NCBI RefSeq assembly: GCF_016722765.1
Contig: NZ_JAEQND010000014.1
Span: 1 to 64,000, forward strand
Length of the DNA: 64,000 nt
Origin: Ramlibacter alkalitolerans
GTDB taxonomy: Bacteria > Pseudomonadota > Gammaproteobacteria > Burkholderiales > Burkholderiaceae_C
Direction: 5' to 3'
Of this stretch, positions 1 through 15,829 are shown piece after piece. Under the pieces are notes generated by a model. That model was not told the origin of the DNA. It saw nothing but the letters and a program-made list of their open reading frames with translations, and did not search any database. Every line of letters starts with the position of its first letter. The first letter of the stretch is position 1. A program made the translations under genes and the position numbers.

Positions 1-262
1 TGTTCCTGCGCGACCAGGAAGAAAGCTGCCGGTGGCGACGATGTCGACACCGCCAAGCCGACTTCGATGCCCTTCAGCCGGGGCTATTCGGGTGAGCCGA
101 ACGGTTTCCGGACACCAGTGCGCGAAGGCGGGAACCCAGGGCTCCCGATGAAGGCGGCCGCAGGCCGCTTCTCCCCTTTGAAAGCCCTGGATTCCCGCCT
201 GCGCGGGAATGACGGTTCCGCGCATTTGCTTTAGACTTAAACAATCGAGGCCTGGAGCAAGC
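1..262. other. Left-edge region, no confident gene
   Basis: I cannot assign a gene here. Two plus-strand frames enter from the left edge and could be the 3' end of a truncated gene: one stops at TGA 91-93, the other at TAG 232-234. Neither peptide is recognisable. The second runs through a repeat, which argues against it being real. Two copies of the inverted-repeat family described for 10124-10288 lie at about 118-143 and 183-214, so this is at least partly non-coding spacer before the operon that starts at 263. Confidence 0.4.
183..214. repeat. Palindromic intergenic repeat, family A
   Basis: The stretch contains ATTCCCGCCTGCGCGGGAAT, a short perfect dyad, preceded by GCCCTGG. The same core recurs at 10124-10154 and 10256-10288 and, in the other orientation, at 10202-10228. 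A degenerate partner lies at about 118-143 on the other side of a GGCGGCCGCAGGCCGCTT spacer, so the pair can fold into a long hairpin. Confidence 0.8.
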
Positions 263-2593
263 ATGAACATCGTCAGCATCGGCGGCGGCCCCGCCGGCCT
301 GTATTTCGCCTTGCTCATGAAGAAGCAGGACCCCTCGCACCGCATCCGCGTCGTCGAGCGCAACCGGCCGTACGACACCTTCGGCTGGGGCGTGGTCTTC
401 TCCGACCAGACCCTGGGCAACCTGCAGGCGGCCGACCCCGAAACCGCAGCCGAGATCCTGGGCGCCTTCAACCACTGGGACGACATCGAGGTCAACATCC
501 GCGGCCACCGCATCGTCTCGGGCGGCCACGGTTTCTGCGGCATCGGCCGCAAGCGCCTGCTGAACATCCTGCAGCGGCGCTGCGAAGCCCTCGGCGTGGA
601 ACTGGTGTTCGAGACCGACGTCCAGGGTGACGAGCAGTTCCCCGACGCCGACCTGATCATCGCCAGCGACGGCCTCAACAGCCGCATCCGGACGAAATAC
701 GCCGCCACGTACCAGCCGGACATCGACCTGCGCCGCAACCGCTTCGTCTGGCTGGGCACGCACAAGCGCTTCTCCGCCTTCACCTTCGCCTTCGAGGAGA
801 CGCCGCACGGCTGGTTCCAGGCCCATGCCTACCAGTTCGACGGCGACACCTCCACCTTCATCGTGGAGGCGCCCGAGGAGGTGTGGCTCGCGGCCGGCCT
901 CGACGAGATGGGCAAGGAGGAATCGATCCAGTTCTGCGAGCGCCTGTTCGCGCGCTACCTCGATGGCCGCGGCCTGATGTCCAATGCGAGCCACCTGCGC
1001 GGCTCGGCGCAGTGGATCAAGTTCCCGCGCGTCGTCTGCCGCACCTGGGTGCACCACAACGGCCGCGCGCCGGTGGTGCTGATGGGGGATGCCGCGCACA
1101 CGGCCCATTTCTCGGTCGGCTCCGGGACCAAGCTGGCGCTGGAGGATGCGATCGAGCTGGCGCGCGCGATCGCCTATTCGCCGGAAGACCTCGCGCACGG
1201 GCTGCGGCAGTACGAGGCGGTGCGCGCGCTGGAGGTGCTCAAGATCCAGAACGCCGCGCGCAACTCCACCGAGTGGTTCGAGAACGTGGCCCGCTACGTG
1301 CACCTGCCGCCGGAGCAGTTCGCCTACTCGCTGCTCACGCGCAGCCAGCGCATCAGCCACGAGAACCTGCGCCTGCGCGACCGCGGCTACGTCGAGCGCT
1401 ACGAGGACTGGGTGGCCGAGCGCTCCGGCGTGCAGCGCGCGCCCGACCGGCAGCCGATCCCGCCGATGTTCACGCCCTTCACGCTGCGCGGCGTCACGCT
1501 GAAGAACCGCATCGTGGTCTCGCCGATGGCGCAGTACTCCTGCGTCGACGGGCAACCGGCCGACTACCACCTGGTGCACCTCGGCGCGCGCGCCATGGGC
1601 GGCGCCGGCATGGTCGTCGCCGAGATGACCTGCCCCAGCCCCGATGCCCGCATCACGCCCGGCTGTCCGGGGCTGTGGAACGCGCAGCAGCGCGATGGAT
1701 GGAAGCGCATCGTCGATTTCGTGCACGCGCACACCGGCGCGAAGATCGCGATGCAGCTCGGTCACGCCGGCCCCAAGGGATCCACCCGCGTGCCCTGGGA
1801 GGGCGAGGACCTGCCGCTGGCCGAAGGCAACTGGCCGCTGATCTCGGCCTCGCCGCAGCAGTACATCGACGGCGTGAGCGACTGGTCGCGCCCGATGACG
1901 CGCGCCGACATGGACCGCGTGCGCGAGGACTTCGTGCGCAGCGCCCGCTTCGCCGGCGAGGCCGGCTTCGACTGGCTGGAACTGCACTGCGCCCACGGCT
2001 ATCTCCTCTCCAGCTTCATCTCGCCGCTGACCAACCAGCGCACCGACGACTATGGCGGCCCGCTGGCGAATCGCCTGCGCTATCCGCTCGAGGTGTTCCG
2101 CGCGATGCGCGCCGCGTGGCCGCAGGACCGGCCGCTGTCGGTGCGCATCTCGGCGCACGACTGGGTGGAGGGCGGCATCACGCCCGACGACGCGGTGGAG
2201 ATCGCGCGTGCCTTCCGCGCCGCCGGCGCCGACCTGATCGACTGCTCCTCCGGCCAGGTGAGCCGCAAGCAGCAACCGGTGTACGGCCGCATGTACCAGA
2301 CGCCGTTCGCCGACCGCATCCGCAACGAGGCCGGCATCGCGACGATGGCGGTCGGCGCGATCACGGAAGCCGACCACGTCAACAGCATCATCGCCGCCGG
2401 GCGGGCGGACCTGTGCGCGATCGCGCGGCCGCACCTCGTCAACCCGGCATGGGCGCTGGTCGAAGCCGCGAAGATCGGCTATCGCGACGTCGAATGGCCC
2501 AGGCAGTACCTGTCCGGCAAGACCCAGCTCGAACGCAACCTCGAACGCGAGAAGACCCTGGCCCAGGAGACGGTGAATGAACGATTCAACTGA
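263..2593 (+). CDS. Bifunctional aryl-CoA monooxygenase / old-yellow-enzyme reductase (salicylyl-CoA 5-hydroxylase or 2-aminobenzoyl-CoA monooxygenase/reductase type)
   Basis: This 776-residue protein joins two flavoenzymes. Residues 1-390 are a class A FAD monooxygenase: dinucleotide motif GGGPAGLY at residues 6-13 and the FAD-binding [10 protein letters not shown] motif near residue 275. Residues 405-775 are an NADH:flavin oxidoreductase (FMN TIM barrel) with [20 protein letters not shown] at its start and the [17 protein letters not shown] signature. This fusion is known from 2-aminobenzoyl-CoA monooxygenase/reductase of Azoarcus evansii and from proteins annotated salicylyl-CoA 5-hydroxylase. 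It should hydroxylate, and possibly reduce, an aromatic acyl-CoA in the cytoplasm. I chose the ATG at 263 because homologues begin with the [13 protein letters not shown] strand; an upstream ATG at 209 lies in repeat DNA. It overlaps the next gene by 17 nt. The substrate (anthraniloyl- or salicylyl-CoA) is not settled by sequence. Confidence 0.9.
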   Translation: MNIVSIGGGPAGLYFALLMKKQDPSHRIRVVERNRPYDTFGWGVVFSDQTLGNLQAADPETAAEILGAFNHWDDIEVNIRGHRIVSGGHGFCGIGRKRLLNILQRRCEALGVELVFETDVQGDEQFPDADLIIASDGLNSRIRTKYAATYQPDIDLRRNRFVWLGTHKRFSAFTFAFEETPHGWFQAHAYQFDGDTSTFIVEAPEEVWLAAGLDEMGKEESIQFCERLFARYLDGRGLMSNASHLRGSAQWIKFPRVVCRTWVHHNGRAPVVLMGDAAHTAHFSVGSGTKLALEDAIELARAIAYSPEDLAHGLRQYEAVRALEVLKIQNAARNSTEWFENVARYVHLPPEQFAYSLLTRSQRISHENLRLRDRGYVERYEDWVAERSGVQRAPDRQPIPPMFTPFTLRGVTLKNRIVVSPMAQYSCVDGQPADYHLVHLGARAMGGAGMVVAEMTCPSPDARITPGCPGLWNAQQRDGWKRIVDFVHAHTGAKIAMQLGHAGPKGSTRVPWEGEDLPLAEGNWPLISASPQQYIDGVSDWSRPMTRADMDRVREDFVRSARFAGEAGFDWLELHCAHGYLLSSFISPLTNQRTDDYGGPLANRLRYPLEVFRAMRAAWPQDRPLSVRISAHDWVEGGITPDDAVEIARAFRAAGADLIDCSSGQVSRKQQPVYGRMYQTPFADRIRNEAGIATMAVGAITEADHVNSIIAAGRADLCAIARPHLVNPAWALVEAAKIGYRDVEWPRQYLSGKTQLERNLEREKTLAQETVNERFN

Positions 2594-3440
2594 AGCGCGC
2601 CTCGATCCGGCGCTGGCCGCCGGCAACCGCAAGGCGCTGGCCGGCTATCGCGCCAGCCACTTCCTGTGGCAGGTGCAGGAGGGCGTGGCGACCGTCACGC
2701 TGAACCGGCCCGAGCGCAAGAACCCGCTCACCTTCGATTCCTATGCGGAGCTGCGCGACCTGTTCGGGCAACTGCGCCACGCGACCGACGTCCACGCGGT
2801 GGTCGTCGTCGGCGCCGGCGACAACTTCTGCTCCGGCGGCGACGTGCACGAGATCATCGGCCCGCTGGTGCGGCTGCAGGCGCCCGAGCTGCTGATGTTC
2901 ACCCGCATGACCGGCGACCTGGTGAAGGCGATGCGGGCCTGCCCGCAACCGGTGGTGGCGGCGGTGGACGGCGTCTGTGCCGGCGCCGGTGCGATCGTGG
3001 CGATGGCCTCCGACCTGCGCCTCGGCACCGCGCGCAGCAAGACGGCGTTCCTGTTCAACCGCGTCGGGCTGGCGGGCTGCGACATGGGCGCCTGCGCCAT
3101 GCTGCCGCGGATCATCGGCCAGGGCCGCGCCAGCGAGCTGCTTTTCACCGGCCGTTCGATGACGGGGGAGGAGGGCGAGCGCTGGGGCTTCTTCAACAAG
3201 CTGTGCCTGCCGGAGCACCTGCTGGAGCAGGCGCAGGCCCTGGCGCGCGAGCTGGTGCAGGGGCCCACCTTCGCCAACGGGATCACCAAGACCATGCTGC
3301 ACCAGGAATGGGCCATGACCATCGAGCAGGCGATCGAGGCCGAGGCGCAGGCCCAGGCCCTGTGCATGCTCACGCAGGACTTCCGCCGCGCCTACGAGGC
3401 CTTCGTGGCGAAGCGCAAGCCGGTCTTCGAGGGAAACTGA
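2577..3440 (+). CDS. Enoyl-CoA hydratase family protein
   Basis: A crotonase-fold protein of 287 residues, somewhat longer than the usual 255-265 because of a 30-residue N-terminal extension. The core strand reads [18 protein letters not shown], the oxyanion loop [14 protein letters not shown], and the second conserved loop [19 protein letters not shown]. It probably hydrates a ring-derived unsaturated CoA ester made by the upstream monooxygenase/reductase and the downstream dehydrogenase. The start ATG lies inside the end of the preceding gene (17-nt overlap), suggesting coupled translation. Crotonase proteins vary widely in reaction, so ring hydrolysis or isomerisation is also possible. Confidence 0.9.
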   Translation: MNDSTEARLDPALAAGNRKALAGYRASHFLWQVQEGVATVTLNRPERKNPLTFDSYAELRDLFGQLRHATDVHAVVVVGAGDNFCSGGDVHEIIGPLVRLQAPELLMFTRMTGDLVKAMRACPQPVVAAVDGVCAGAGAIVAMASDLRLGTARSKTAFLFNRVGLAGCDMGACAMLPRIIGQGRASELLFTGRSMTGEEGERWGFFNKLCLPEHLLEQAQALARELVQGPTFANGITKTMLHQEWAMTIEQAIEAEAQAQALCMLTQDFRRAYEAFVAKRKPVFEGN

Positions 3441-3441
3441 C

Positions 3442-4581
3442 GTGGCCGACCAAGCCTACCTGCAGTGGCCCTTCCTCGAGGAGCGCCATCGCGCGTTCGC
3501 CGACGAACTCGAAGACTGGTCCGCCACGCATGTCGCCGGCGTGCACGGTCCCGACGTCGATGCCGATTGCCGGCGGCTCGTCCGGCTCCTCGGCGAAGCC
3601 GGCTGGCTGCGCCACGCCGTCGGCACCATCGACACGCGCGCCGTCTGCCTGGCGCGCCAGGTGCTGGCCTACCACAACGGCCTGGCCGATTTCGCCTTCG
3701 CCATGCAGGGTCTGGGATCCGGGGCGATCAGCCTGCAAGGCACGACAGCGCAGAAGGACCGTTACCTGGCGCGCGTGGAATGCGGCGAGGCGATCGCGGC
3801 CTTCGCGCTGTCGGAGCCCGACGCCGGCTCGGACGTGGGCAACCTGCAGTGCGCCGCCCGCATCGAGGGCGACCATGCCGTGATCGAGGGCGAGAAGACC
3901 TGGATCTCCAACGGCGGCATCGCGGACTTCTACGTCGTGTTCTGCCGCACGGGCGAGGCGCCCGGATCGCGCGGCCTCTCCGCCTTCATCGTCGATGCGG
4001 ACACGCCCGGACTGGAGATCGCCGAGCGCATAGACGTGATCGCGCCACACCCGCTGGCGCGCCTGCGTTTTCGCGCCTGCCGGGTGCCGCTGGCGCAACG
4101 CATCGGCGCCGCGGGTGAAGGCTTCAAGGTGGCGATGCGCACGCTGGACGTGTTCCGCACCTCCGTCGCTGCAGCGGCGCTCGGGTTCGCGCGCCGGGCG
4201 CTGGACGAGGCGCTGGCGCACGCGGTGCGGCGCCGCATGTTCGGCCAGGCGCTGGCCGACTTCCAGCTCACCCAGGCGAAGCTCGCGCAGATGGCCACCA
4301 CGGTGGAGAGCGCGGCGCTGCTGGTCTACCGCGCCGCCTGGCTGCGCGACCAGGGCCGCACCGTCACGAAGGAGGCGGCGATGGCCAAGCTGGCCGCCAC
4401 CGAAGGCGCGCAGCAGGTGATCGATGCCGCGGTGCAGTTGCATGGCGGTCTCGGCGTGCAGCGCGGCGAGGTCGTGGAGAGCCTCTACCGCGAGATCCGG
4501 GCGCTGCGGATCTACGAAGGGGCCACCGAGGTGCAGCAACTGATCATCGGCCGCGAACTGCTCAAGGAGATGCGTTCATGA
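3442..4581 (+). CDS. Acyl-CoA dehydrogenase family protein
   Basis: At 379 residues this has the normal size of an FAD acyl-CoA dehydrogenase. Seen are the FAD/substrate segment [16 protein letters not shown], the [16 protein letters not shown] strand, and the C-terminal [20 protein letters not shown] and [20 protein letters not shown] segments that bind FAD. The start is GTG at 3442, one base after the hydratase stop, with GAGGGAAAC just upstream as the ribosome site. It ends in an ATGA overlap with the ridA-like gene. It should oxidise a CoA ester intermediate of the same pathway. The exact substrate is unknown. Confidence 0.9.
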   Translation: MADQAYLQWPFLEERHRAFADELEDWSATHVAGVHGPDVDADCRRLVRLLGEAGWLRHAVGTIDTRAVCLARQVLAYHNGLADFAFAMQGLGSGAISLQGTTAQKDRYLARVECGEAIAAFALSEPDAGSDVGNLQCAARIEGDHAVIEGEKTWISNGGIADFYVVFCRTGEAPGSRGLSAFIVDADTPGLEIAERIDVIAPHPLARLRFRACRVPLAQRIGAAGEGFKVAMRTLDVFRTSVAAAALGFARRALDEALAHAVRRRMFGQALADFQLTQAKLAQMATTVESAALLVYRAAWLRDQGRTVTKEAAMAKLAATEGAQQVIDAAVQLHGGLGVQRGEVVESLYREIRALRIYEGATEVQQLIIGRELLKEMRS

Positions 4582-4979
4582 CCCACCAAGCCGTGCTGCC
4601 CGAAGGGTGGCCGCGTCCCAGGGGCTATGCCAATGGCGTCGTCGCCACGGGGCGCCAACTGTTCATCGCTGGCATGGTGGGCTGGGACGCCCAGGGCCGT
4701 TTCCCCGGCGACGACTTCGGCGCCCAGGCCCGCCAGGCCCTGCAGAACGTGGCCGAGGTGCTCCGCGCCGCCGGCGGCAGCGGCGAGCATGTGGTGCGCA
4801 TGACCTGGTACGTGACCGACAAGCGCGAGTACCTCGCCGCGGCGCGCGAGATCGGCCAGGCGTTCCGCGAAACGATAGGCAACTATGCGATCGCGATGAC
4901 CGCGGTGGAGGTCCGGGCCCTCATCGAGGACCAGGCGAAGGTGGAGATCGAGGCCACCGCGGTCCTGCCGCAAGCCTGA
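4578..4979 (+). CDS. RidA family (YjgF/YER057c/UK114) enamine/imine deaminase-like protein
   Basis: A 133-residue RidA-type protein with the conserved [21 protein letters not shown] strand, [17 protein letters not shown] helix, the arginine-bearing [14 protein letters not shown] segment, and a C-terminal [10 protein letters not shown] strand. RidA proteins are small trimeric cytoplasmic enzymes that hydrolyse reactive enamines and imines to ketones plus ammonia. The ATG overlaps the dehydrogenase stop by four bases, so it belongs to the same operon. Its presence fits an amino-substituted substrate, because reduction of 2-aminobenzoyl-CoA gives an enamine. That link is inference. Confidence 0.88.
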   Translation: MTHQAVLPEGWPRPRGYANGVVATGRQLFIAGMVGWDAQGRFPGDDFGAQARQALQNVAEVLRAAGGSGEHVVRMTWYVTDKREYLAAAREIGQAFRETIGNYAIAMTAVEVRALIEDQAKVEIEATAVLPQA

Positions 4980-5063
4980 GCGGGCCGCGCGCTGGCGGCG
5001 CGTGACGGCACGGGTCAGCTCGGCGTCGGCCATCGATAATGGCGGCCAAGAGAGGAACCGCCC

Positions 5064-7169
5064 TTGCAAGAGGACCCGCCATTCCGCTGGCCGCGAGGCG
5101 AGAACGAAGATCCCGTGCGCGCGTTCGCGCAGGGCTTCGTCGAGGCCCATCGCCAGAAGATCTTCCTGGGGCTGGCCATCGCCGGCACGCTGCTGCTGGG
5201 GCCGTTCTCGGTCAACAACTTCATCCAGGGGCGGATCACGCTGGGCATCGCCACCAGCGTGTTCATGGCCTGCCTGCTGGCGAATGCCTTCACGATCTTC
5301 CGCGGCGGCGTTCCGCTGGTGCCGGCGTGGGTGATCTTCGCCACCTCGATGTTCGGCCTGGCCACCGCCATCCGCGACAACGGGCTGATCGGCATCTTCT
5401 GGGTCTACCCCGGCATCCTGCTGTTCCACTTCATGCTGCCGGTGCGGCAGGCCAACGCCTTCAACCTCGCGATGGTCGCCATGACGGTGCCGCTCGCCTG
5501 GATGCACCTCGGGTCGGCCCTCACCGCCCGCGTGGGCGTGACGCTGGTGCTGGTCGTCGTGTTCGCCAACCTGTATTCGCGCATCGCCGAAGCGCAGCAC
5601 GCCAAGGAGTCGGAGCAGCGCGAGCACCTCGACGCGCTGATCCGGCAGCTGGAGGACCAGAACAAGGCGCTGCGCGAGGCCTTCCGCCTGCGCGAGGAGG
5701 TGGAGCGCATCGCCCGCCACGACCTCAAGACGCCGCTGGCCAGCATCGCCTCGATCCCGCGCCTGCTGCGCGAGCGCCATCCGCCGGACCCGGTCGAAAA
5801 CGAGCTGCTGGGAACGGTGGAACGCGCCGCGCTGCGCGTCCTGAGCATGGTGAACCTGTCGCTGGACCTGTACCGCATGGAGGCCGGCACCTACCGGCTG
5901 CGGGCGCAGGCGGTGGACCTGGCCGCGGTGGTGAACACCGTCGCGCGCGAGCTGCATCCGCACGCGCGCTCCAAGAAGGTCCGGCTGGTGATCGAGCTGC
6001 CGCCGCAGCCGCTGCATGCCAAGGGCGAGGAGCTGCTTTGCTATTCCACGGTGGCCAACCTGCTGAAGAACGCGCTGGAGGCCGCACCCGAGCATTCCGA
6101 CGTGCGCGTGAAGCTGTGGCTGGCGCCGGGGCCGGGCGGGGAGGCGGTGGGCCTGGACATCAGCAACCTCGGCGAGGTGCCGCGCGAAGTCCGCGAGCGC
6201 TTCTTCGAGAAGTACGCCACCCACGGCAAGAGCGGCGGCACCGGCCTGGGGGCCTATTCGGCCTACCTGATGGCGACGGTGCAGCAGGGCGAACTGCACA
6301 TGAGCTCCCGCCATGGAACGACCACGCTGTGCCTGCGGCTGCCGCCCTGGCGGGCCCCTCTGCCGGCGCCGACGCCGCCGGCGGAATATGCCGACGCCGC
6401 CGGCGCGCGGGAGACGCCATCGTGGCCGCAGCCGCAGCCGCAGCCGATCCCGGCCCTGCCGGAACTCTCCGTGCTGCTGGTCGACGACGACGAGTACAAC
6501 ATCGTCGTGCTCAAGAACCTGCTGCCGAGCCCGCCGCTGGCGGTGCGCACGGCCGTCAACGGCCGCGACGCGCTGGAGCTGGTGCGCGCCGAGCGTCCGG
6601 ACGTCATCTTCCTGGACCTGCAGATGCCCATCATGGGCGGGCTGGAGGCCGCCGGCGAGATCCGCGCACTGCAGCAGGCAGCCGGCCAGGCGCCCAGCTT
6701 CCTGGCCGCCTTCTCCGCCCACGACGACGAAGGCACCCGACGGGCCTGCATCGAGGCCGGCTTCGACCTGTACCTGGCCAAGCCGGCCTCGCGCGAGGAG
6801 GTGCTGGCCGTGCTGCGGCGCGAAGACCCGTCCGCGGTCGCGCAGCCGGCCTCGGGGCCGCTGCCGCCGCCCGGGCGCGTGTGGGTCGAACCCGGCCTGA
6901 TGCACCTGATGCCCGAGTTCCTGGCCTCGCGCCGCAAGCTGGCGGAGACGCTGGTCGGCGCGGCGCGCGCCGGCGAGCGGGAGACGGTCCGCGTCACGGC
7001 GCACAAGCTGGCCGGCAGCCTGGCGATGTACGGCTTCAAGGACGCGAGCCGCGTCAGCCTGGAGATCGAGGAGGCGGCGCACGATGGCGACCTGGCGCAG
7101 CTGCGCGCGCGCTGCGAGGCGCTGGTGGAGATGATCTCGAACGTGGAGCCGGTGGCGCGGGCGGTGTGA
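5064..7169 (+). CDS. Membrane hybrid sensor histidine kinase (HisKA-HATPase-REC-HPt)
   Basis: The 701-residue protein starts at TTG 5064, placed by AGAGGAA at 5051-5057. Residues 30-175 hold about six hydrophobic membrane spans. A short coiled coil leads to the H-box ARHDLKTPLASI with phospho-acceptor His219, then a HATPase domain (NLLKNALEA, GGTGLGAYSAY) to about residue 430. A proline-rich linker precedes a receiver domain (LLVDDDEYN, phospho-Asp518, PASREE after the conserved Lys) and a terminal HPt domain with His647 in AHKLAGSL. A full phosphorelay chain is therefore present in one polypeptide, but no separate output regulator is adjacent. The membrane part could sense a lipid, redox or quorum signal; sequence alone does not say which. 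Transcribed alone. Confidence 0.88.
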   Translation: MQEDPPFRWPRGENEDPVRAFAQGFVEAHRQKIFLGLAIAGTLLLGPFSVNNFIQGRITLGIATSVFMACLLANAFTIFRGGVPLVPAWVIFATSMFGLATAIRDNGLIGIFWVYPGILLFHFMLPVRQANAFNLAMVAMTVPLAWMHLGSALTARVGVTLVLVVVFANLYSRIAEAQHAKESEQREHLDALIRQLEDQNKALREAFRLREEVERIARHDLKTPLASIASIPRLLRERHPPDPVENELLGTVERAALRVLSMVNLSLDLYRMEAGTYRLRAQAVDLAAVVNTVARELHPHARSKKVRLVIELPPQPLHAKGEELLCYSTVANLLKNALEAAPEHSDVRVKLWLAPGPGGEAVGLDISNLGEVPREVRERFFEKYATHGKSGGTGLGAYSAYLMATVQQGELHMSSRHGTTTLCLRLPPWRAPLPAPTPPAEYADAAGARETPSWPQPQPQPIPALPELSVLLVDDDEYNIVVLKNLLPSPPLAVRTAVNGRDALELVRAERPDVIFLDLQMPIMGGLEAAGEIRALQQAAGQAPSFLAAFSAHDDEGTRRACIEAGFDLYLAKPASREEVLAVLRREDPSAVAQPASGPLPPPGRVWVEPGLMHLMPEFLASRRKLAETLVGAARAGERETVRVTAHKLAGSLAMYGFKDASRVSLEIEEAAHDGDLAQLRARCEALVEMISNVEPVARAV

Positions 7170-7187
7170 GGCATCGCCGCGCCGGCG

Positions 7188-7823
7188 CTACGCCGCCGCT
7201 TCCAGCCCGCTCCTGAAGTGCACTTGCATCCGCTCGCGCGCGCCCTCGGGATCGCGGTCCTCGATGGCCGCCATCACGGCCCGGTGCTCCGCCAGCGACT
7301 CCTCGATCCGCCCGGTCTTGAGCAGCGAGTTGTGGCGATGGAGCTTCATCACCTTGCGCAGGTCGGCCACCATCTGGTTGCGCCAGCGGTTGTTGGCCAT
7401 CTCCAGCAGCCGCATGTGGAAGCGCTCGTTGAGGGCGAAGAAGCGCGCGCGGTCGCCGAGGGCGCCTTCGAGCTCGCGGTGCAGCTTCTGCAGTTCCTTG
7501 CGTTCGAGGTCCGTCGCGCGTTCCGCGACGACGGCGGCAGCGTCGCTTTCCAGCAGGGCGAGCAGGTGGTAGACCTCGGCCAGGTCGCGCTCGGACACCT
7601 CGGTGACGTAGGCGCCGCGCCGCACCTTCATCGTCACCAGGCCTTCGGCGGCGAGCACCTTCAGGGCCTCGCGCAAGGGGGTGCGGCTGATGCCGTACTC
7701 CTGCGCCAGCCGGACCTCGTCGATCCAGCTTCCGGGCTCCAGTTCGCGATTGAAGATCCGCTGGCGCAGCAACTCCGCCACCTCTTCGTAGAGGGCACGC
7801 GGGGCGAGGGCTTCGGCGGTCAT
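7188..7823 (-). CDS. GntR-family (FadR/FCD subfamily) transcriptional regulator
   Basis: A 211-residue regulator with an N-terminal winged helix ([16 protein letters not shown], then the recognition helix in [18 protein letters not shown]) and a C-terminal all-helical FCD ligand domain. The FCD metal-binding residues are likely within [13 protein letters not shown] and [15 protein letters not shown] prefer the ATG at 7823 over 7859 because [15 protein letters not shown] starts immediately before the DNA-binding domain. It is divergent from the methylmalonyl-CoA mutase gene and likely controls that operon and itself in response to an organic acid or acyl-CoA. The ligand is unknown. Confidence 0.9.
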   Translation of the reverse strand: MTAEALAPRALYEEVAELLRQRIFNRELEPGSWIDEVRLAQEYGISRTPLREALKVLAAEGLVTMKVRRGAYVTEVSERDLAEVYHLLALLESDAAAVVAERATDLERKELQKLHRELEGALGDRARFFALNERFHMRLLEMANNRWRNQMVADLRKVMKLHRHNSLLKTGRIEESLAEHRAVMAAIEDRDPEGARERMQVHFRSGLEAAA

Positions 7824-7847
7824 GGGCTGGATTCTAGGCGGCGACGA

Positions 7848-7870
7848 ATTCTTTATCAATAATTATGAAT
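7848..7870. promoter_or_regulatory. Candidate GntR operator / divergent promoter region
   Basis: The spacer between the GntR gene and the mutase gene (7824-7920) contains an AT-rich island unlike its GC-rich surroundings. ATTCTTTAT (7848-7856) and ATTATGAAT (7862-7870) form an imperfect inverted repeat (7 of 9 positions pair), with the perfect palindrome ATAATTAT (7859-7866) inside. Its location between divergent genes suits a regulator binding site. Assignment to this GntR protein is inference. Confidence 0.45.
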
Positions 7871-7920
7871 CATGTAAGATGGCGCCGCCGCGTGAAAACC
7901 ACGGCGCCACAGGAACCTCC

Positions 7921-10083
<2,163 letters not shown>

Positions 10084-10123
10084 GTCCATGCCTCGTGAGC
10101 ACGCGCGCAGCGCGTGGATCGGG

Positions 10124-10288
10124 AGCCCTGGATTCCCGCCTGCGCGGGAATGACGAAGAAAATTGGAATCTGACCCCAATCACCGTCACGACCCCAATAA
10201 CCGTCATCCCCGCGCAGGCGGGGACCCAGAGCACGCGCGCAGCGCGTGGCTGCGCAAGCCCTGGATTCCCGCCTCCGCGGGAATGACG
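10124..10288. repeat. Cluster of family A palindromic repeats between scpA and meaB
   Basis: Three copies of the ATTCCCGCCTGCGCGGGAAT-type dyad lie here: 10124-10154, 10202-10228 (inverted) and 10256-10288. The last two face each other across CACGCGCGCAGCGCGTGG, itself a dyad, so the DNA can form a long hairpin. The last copy ends 6 bp before the meaB start and could affect its translation. The same family occurs at 118-214. The arrangement resembles REP/MITE-like repeats; no transposase is linked. Confidence 0.8.
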
Positions 10289-10293
10289 CAGCC

Positions 10294-11298
10294 ATGGACC
10301 TGAAGGCCTCCCTCCTCGCCGCCCCCGGCCCGCAGCAACGCCGCGCGATCGCCAAGGCGATCACGCTGCTGGAGTCCACCCGCGCCGACCACCGGGCGCG
10401 CGCCGACGAACTGCTCACCGAACTGCTGCCGCACACCGGCAAGTCCTTCCGCCTCGGCATCAGCGGCGTGCCCGGCGTCGGCAAGAGCACCTTCATCGAG
10501 GCGCTGGGCCTGGCGCTCATCGGGCAGGGCCATCGCGTCGCGGTGCTCGCGATCGACCCCTCGTCCTCGGTCTCCGGCGGTTCCATCCTCGGCGACAAGA
10601 CGCGCATGGAGCAGCTCTCGATCCACCCGCAGGCCTACATCCGCCCCAGTCCCTCGAGCGGCACGCTGGGCGGCGTCGCGGCCAAGACGCGCGAGGCCAT
10701 GCTGGTGTGCGAGGCGGCCGGCTACGACCTCGTGATCGTCGAGACGGTCGGCGTCGGCCAGAGCGAAACCGCGGTCGCCGGCATGACGGACATGTTCGTG
10801 CTGCTGCAACTGCCCAACGCCGGCGACGACCTGCAGGCGATCAAGAAGGGCGTGATGGAGCTGGCCGACCTGGTCGTGATCAACAAGGCGGACATCGACC
10901 GCGACGCCGCCACGCGCGCGCAGGCGCAGATCACCAGCGCGCTGCGCATCCTCGGCCAGCACGGCCGCCCCGACCACGCGCAGCACGACGCCACGCTGTG
11001 GCATGCTCAGGTGCTGCAGCTGAGCGCGCTGAAGGCGCAGGGGATCGATGCGTTCTGGCAGGCCGTCACGCGCTTTCGCGGCCTGCAGGAAGGCAGCGGG
11101 CGGCTGGCGGCGCGGCGGCGCCAGCAGGCGCTGGCCTGGATGTGGGAACGCATCGAGAGCGGCCTGCGGCAAGCCTTCCGTCAGCACCCGCAAGTGAAAT
11201 CCCTGCTTCCGCAGATCACCAGGGACGTGGAGCATGGCCGGCTGGCCGCCTCCACGGCGGCGCGGCAGCTGCTGCAGGTCATGCGACCCGGGCACTGA
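10294..11298 (+). CDS. meaB: Methylmalonyl-CoA mutase-associated GTPase MeaB (ArgK/LAO family)
   Basis: A 334-residue G3E-type P-loop GTPase that guards B12 loading and protects methylmalonyl-CoA mutase. Visible motifs are the Walker [10 protein letters not shown], the [20 protein letters not shown] segment typical of MeaB, the ETVGVGQSE motif, and NKAD for guanine recognition. I placed the start at ATG 10294 (MDLKASLL); the longer frame from 10246 is translated from the repeat. Its position directly after the mutase matches its role. Confidence 0.95.
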   Translation: MDLKASLLAAPGPQQRRAIAKAITLLESTRADHRARADELLTELLPHTGKSFRLGISGVPGVGKSTFIEALGLALIGQGHRVAVLAIDPSSSVSGGSILGDKTRMEQLSIHPQAYIRPSPSSGTLGGVAAKTREAMLVCEAAGYDLVIVETVGVGQSETAVAGMTDMFVLLQLPNAGDDLQAIKKGVMELADLVVINKADIDRDAATRAQAQITSALRILGQHGRPDHAQHDATLWHAQVLQLSALKAQGIDAFWQAVTRFRGLQEGSGRLAARRRQQALAWMWERIESGLRQAFRQHPQVKSLLPQITRDVEHGRLAASTAARQLLQVMRPGH

Positions 11299-11332
11299 GG
11301 CAGACCCGAGAGAGACACCGGAGAGGAACCCT

Positions 11333-12861
<1,529 letters not shown>

Positions 12862-12865
<4 letters not shown>

Positions 12866-13770
12866 ACACCCTGAGCACTACCTCGCGCGCGGCTGCCGCG
12901 CTCGTCCTCCTCGCCTGCGCCGCGGCCGGCGCGCAGCAGGCCGCCCCTCCGAAGGCCGCCGCTTCGGCGCGCGGTGCCGCCGCGCCCGCCCCGGCCCCCG
13001 CGGCCGCGGGTCCCGCCCTCGGCGCCGTGCTGCAGGAGCACCTCGCGCCGGTGGCCGGCAAGCGGGGCGAGAGCACGCGCGAATTCAAGCCGCTGCCCGC
13101 AGGGGCCTATCGCTTCGAGGACGGCGAGTACAGCTCGGGCGTCTCCGGCCTGAGCCTGAAGCTGCCGCAGGTGCGCGACGAGAAGGTCGTGTCGGTGCGC
13201 GAAGCCGTCGTCATCGCGCACGGCAAGGAGGTCGACACCTCACACATCATGTTCGTGCCCGGACCGGAGGGCACCGCGGTCGATCCGCTCGGCCCGGTGT
13301 CCGTCGTCGTCGTCACGCGCTTGCGCTCCGACCGCCCGCACGACCGCGAGTCCGTGCTGCGGGCCTGGGAGCCGCGCACCCCGGAGCAGCGCAAGGCGAT
13401 GGAGGCGCAGGGCGTCGAGTTCGCCCGCATCCAGACCGGCCTCGGCGAGGGCCTGGAGCGGCTCGTGCCGAACCGGGTCGCGGACATCAACTTTCCCTAC
13501 CGCACGCACAAGGACGAGACGGCGAAGACGCTGCGCTCGGTCGGCGTCACGCGCTACCTGGTCTCCGGCGAGCAGGCGCTGCTGGAGTTCTCGCAGGTGT
13601 TCCCCTGCCGCGAGCTGGCCGCCGATGCCTGCAAGGCGGCGGCCCTGAAGGCCTCCGACCGCTTCGTGCAGGGCGTCAGCTCCTTCGTCCTGATGCGCGG
13701 GACGGCCGCAGCCGCCTCCGCACCCGCCGCCGCCCAGCGCAAGCCGGCCGCGTCCCAGCCCGCCAAGTGA
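12862..13770 (+). CDS. Unknown secreted protein between pccB and pccA
   Basis: I do not recognise this 302-residue protein. A GTG start at 12862 overlaps the pccB stop (GTGA). Residues 1-25 look like a Sec signal peptide (hydrophobic [15 protein letters not shown]), followed by an Ala/Pro-rich linker to about residue 55. The rest is a soluble, mixed alpha/beta domain with [40 protein letters not shown] and two cysteines near [13 protein letters not shown]. The C-terminal tail is again Ala/Pro/Lys-rich. An exported protein inside a cytoplasmic carboxylase operon is odd. It may simply share the promoter; a role in propionate metabolism is not shown. Confidence 0.75.
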
Positions 13771-13780
13771 GAAGAAGGCC

Positions 13781-15825
<2,045 letters not shown>

Positions 15826-15829
<4 letters not shown>

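Noticed and set aside
74-2632. Minus-strand open frame of 852 codons
   Set aside because: It mirrors the monooxygenase/reductase gene, has no recognisable motif, and begins in the hydratase gene.
10084-10293. CRISPR-like array from repeated ATTCCCGCC motifs
   Set aside because: Only three copies, in both orientations and with irregular spacing; they are palindromic intergenic repeats.
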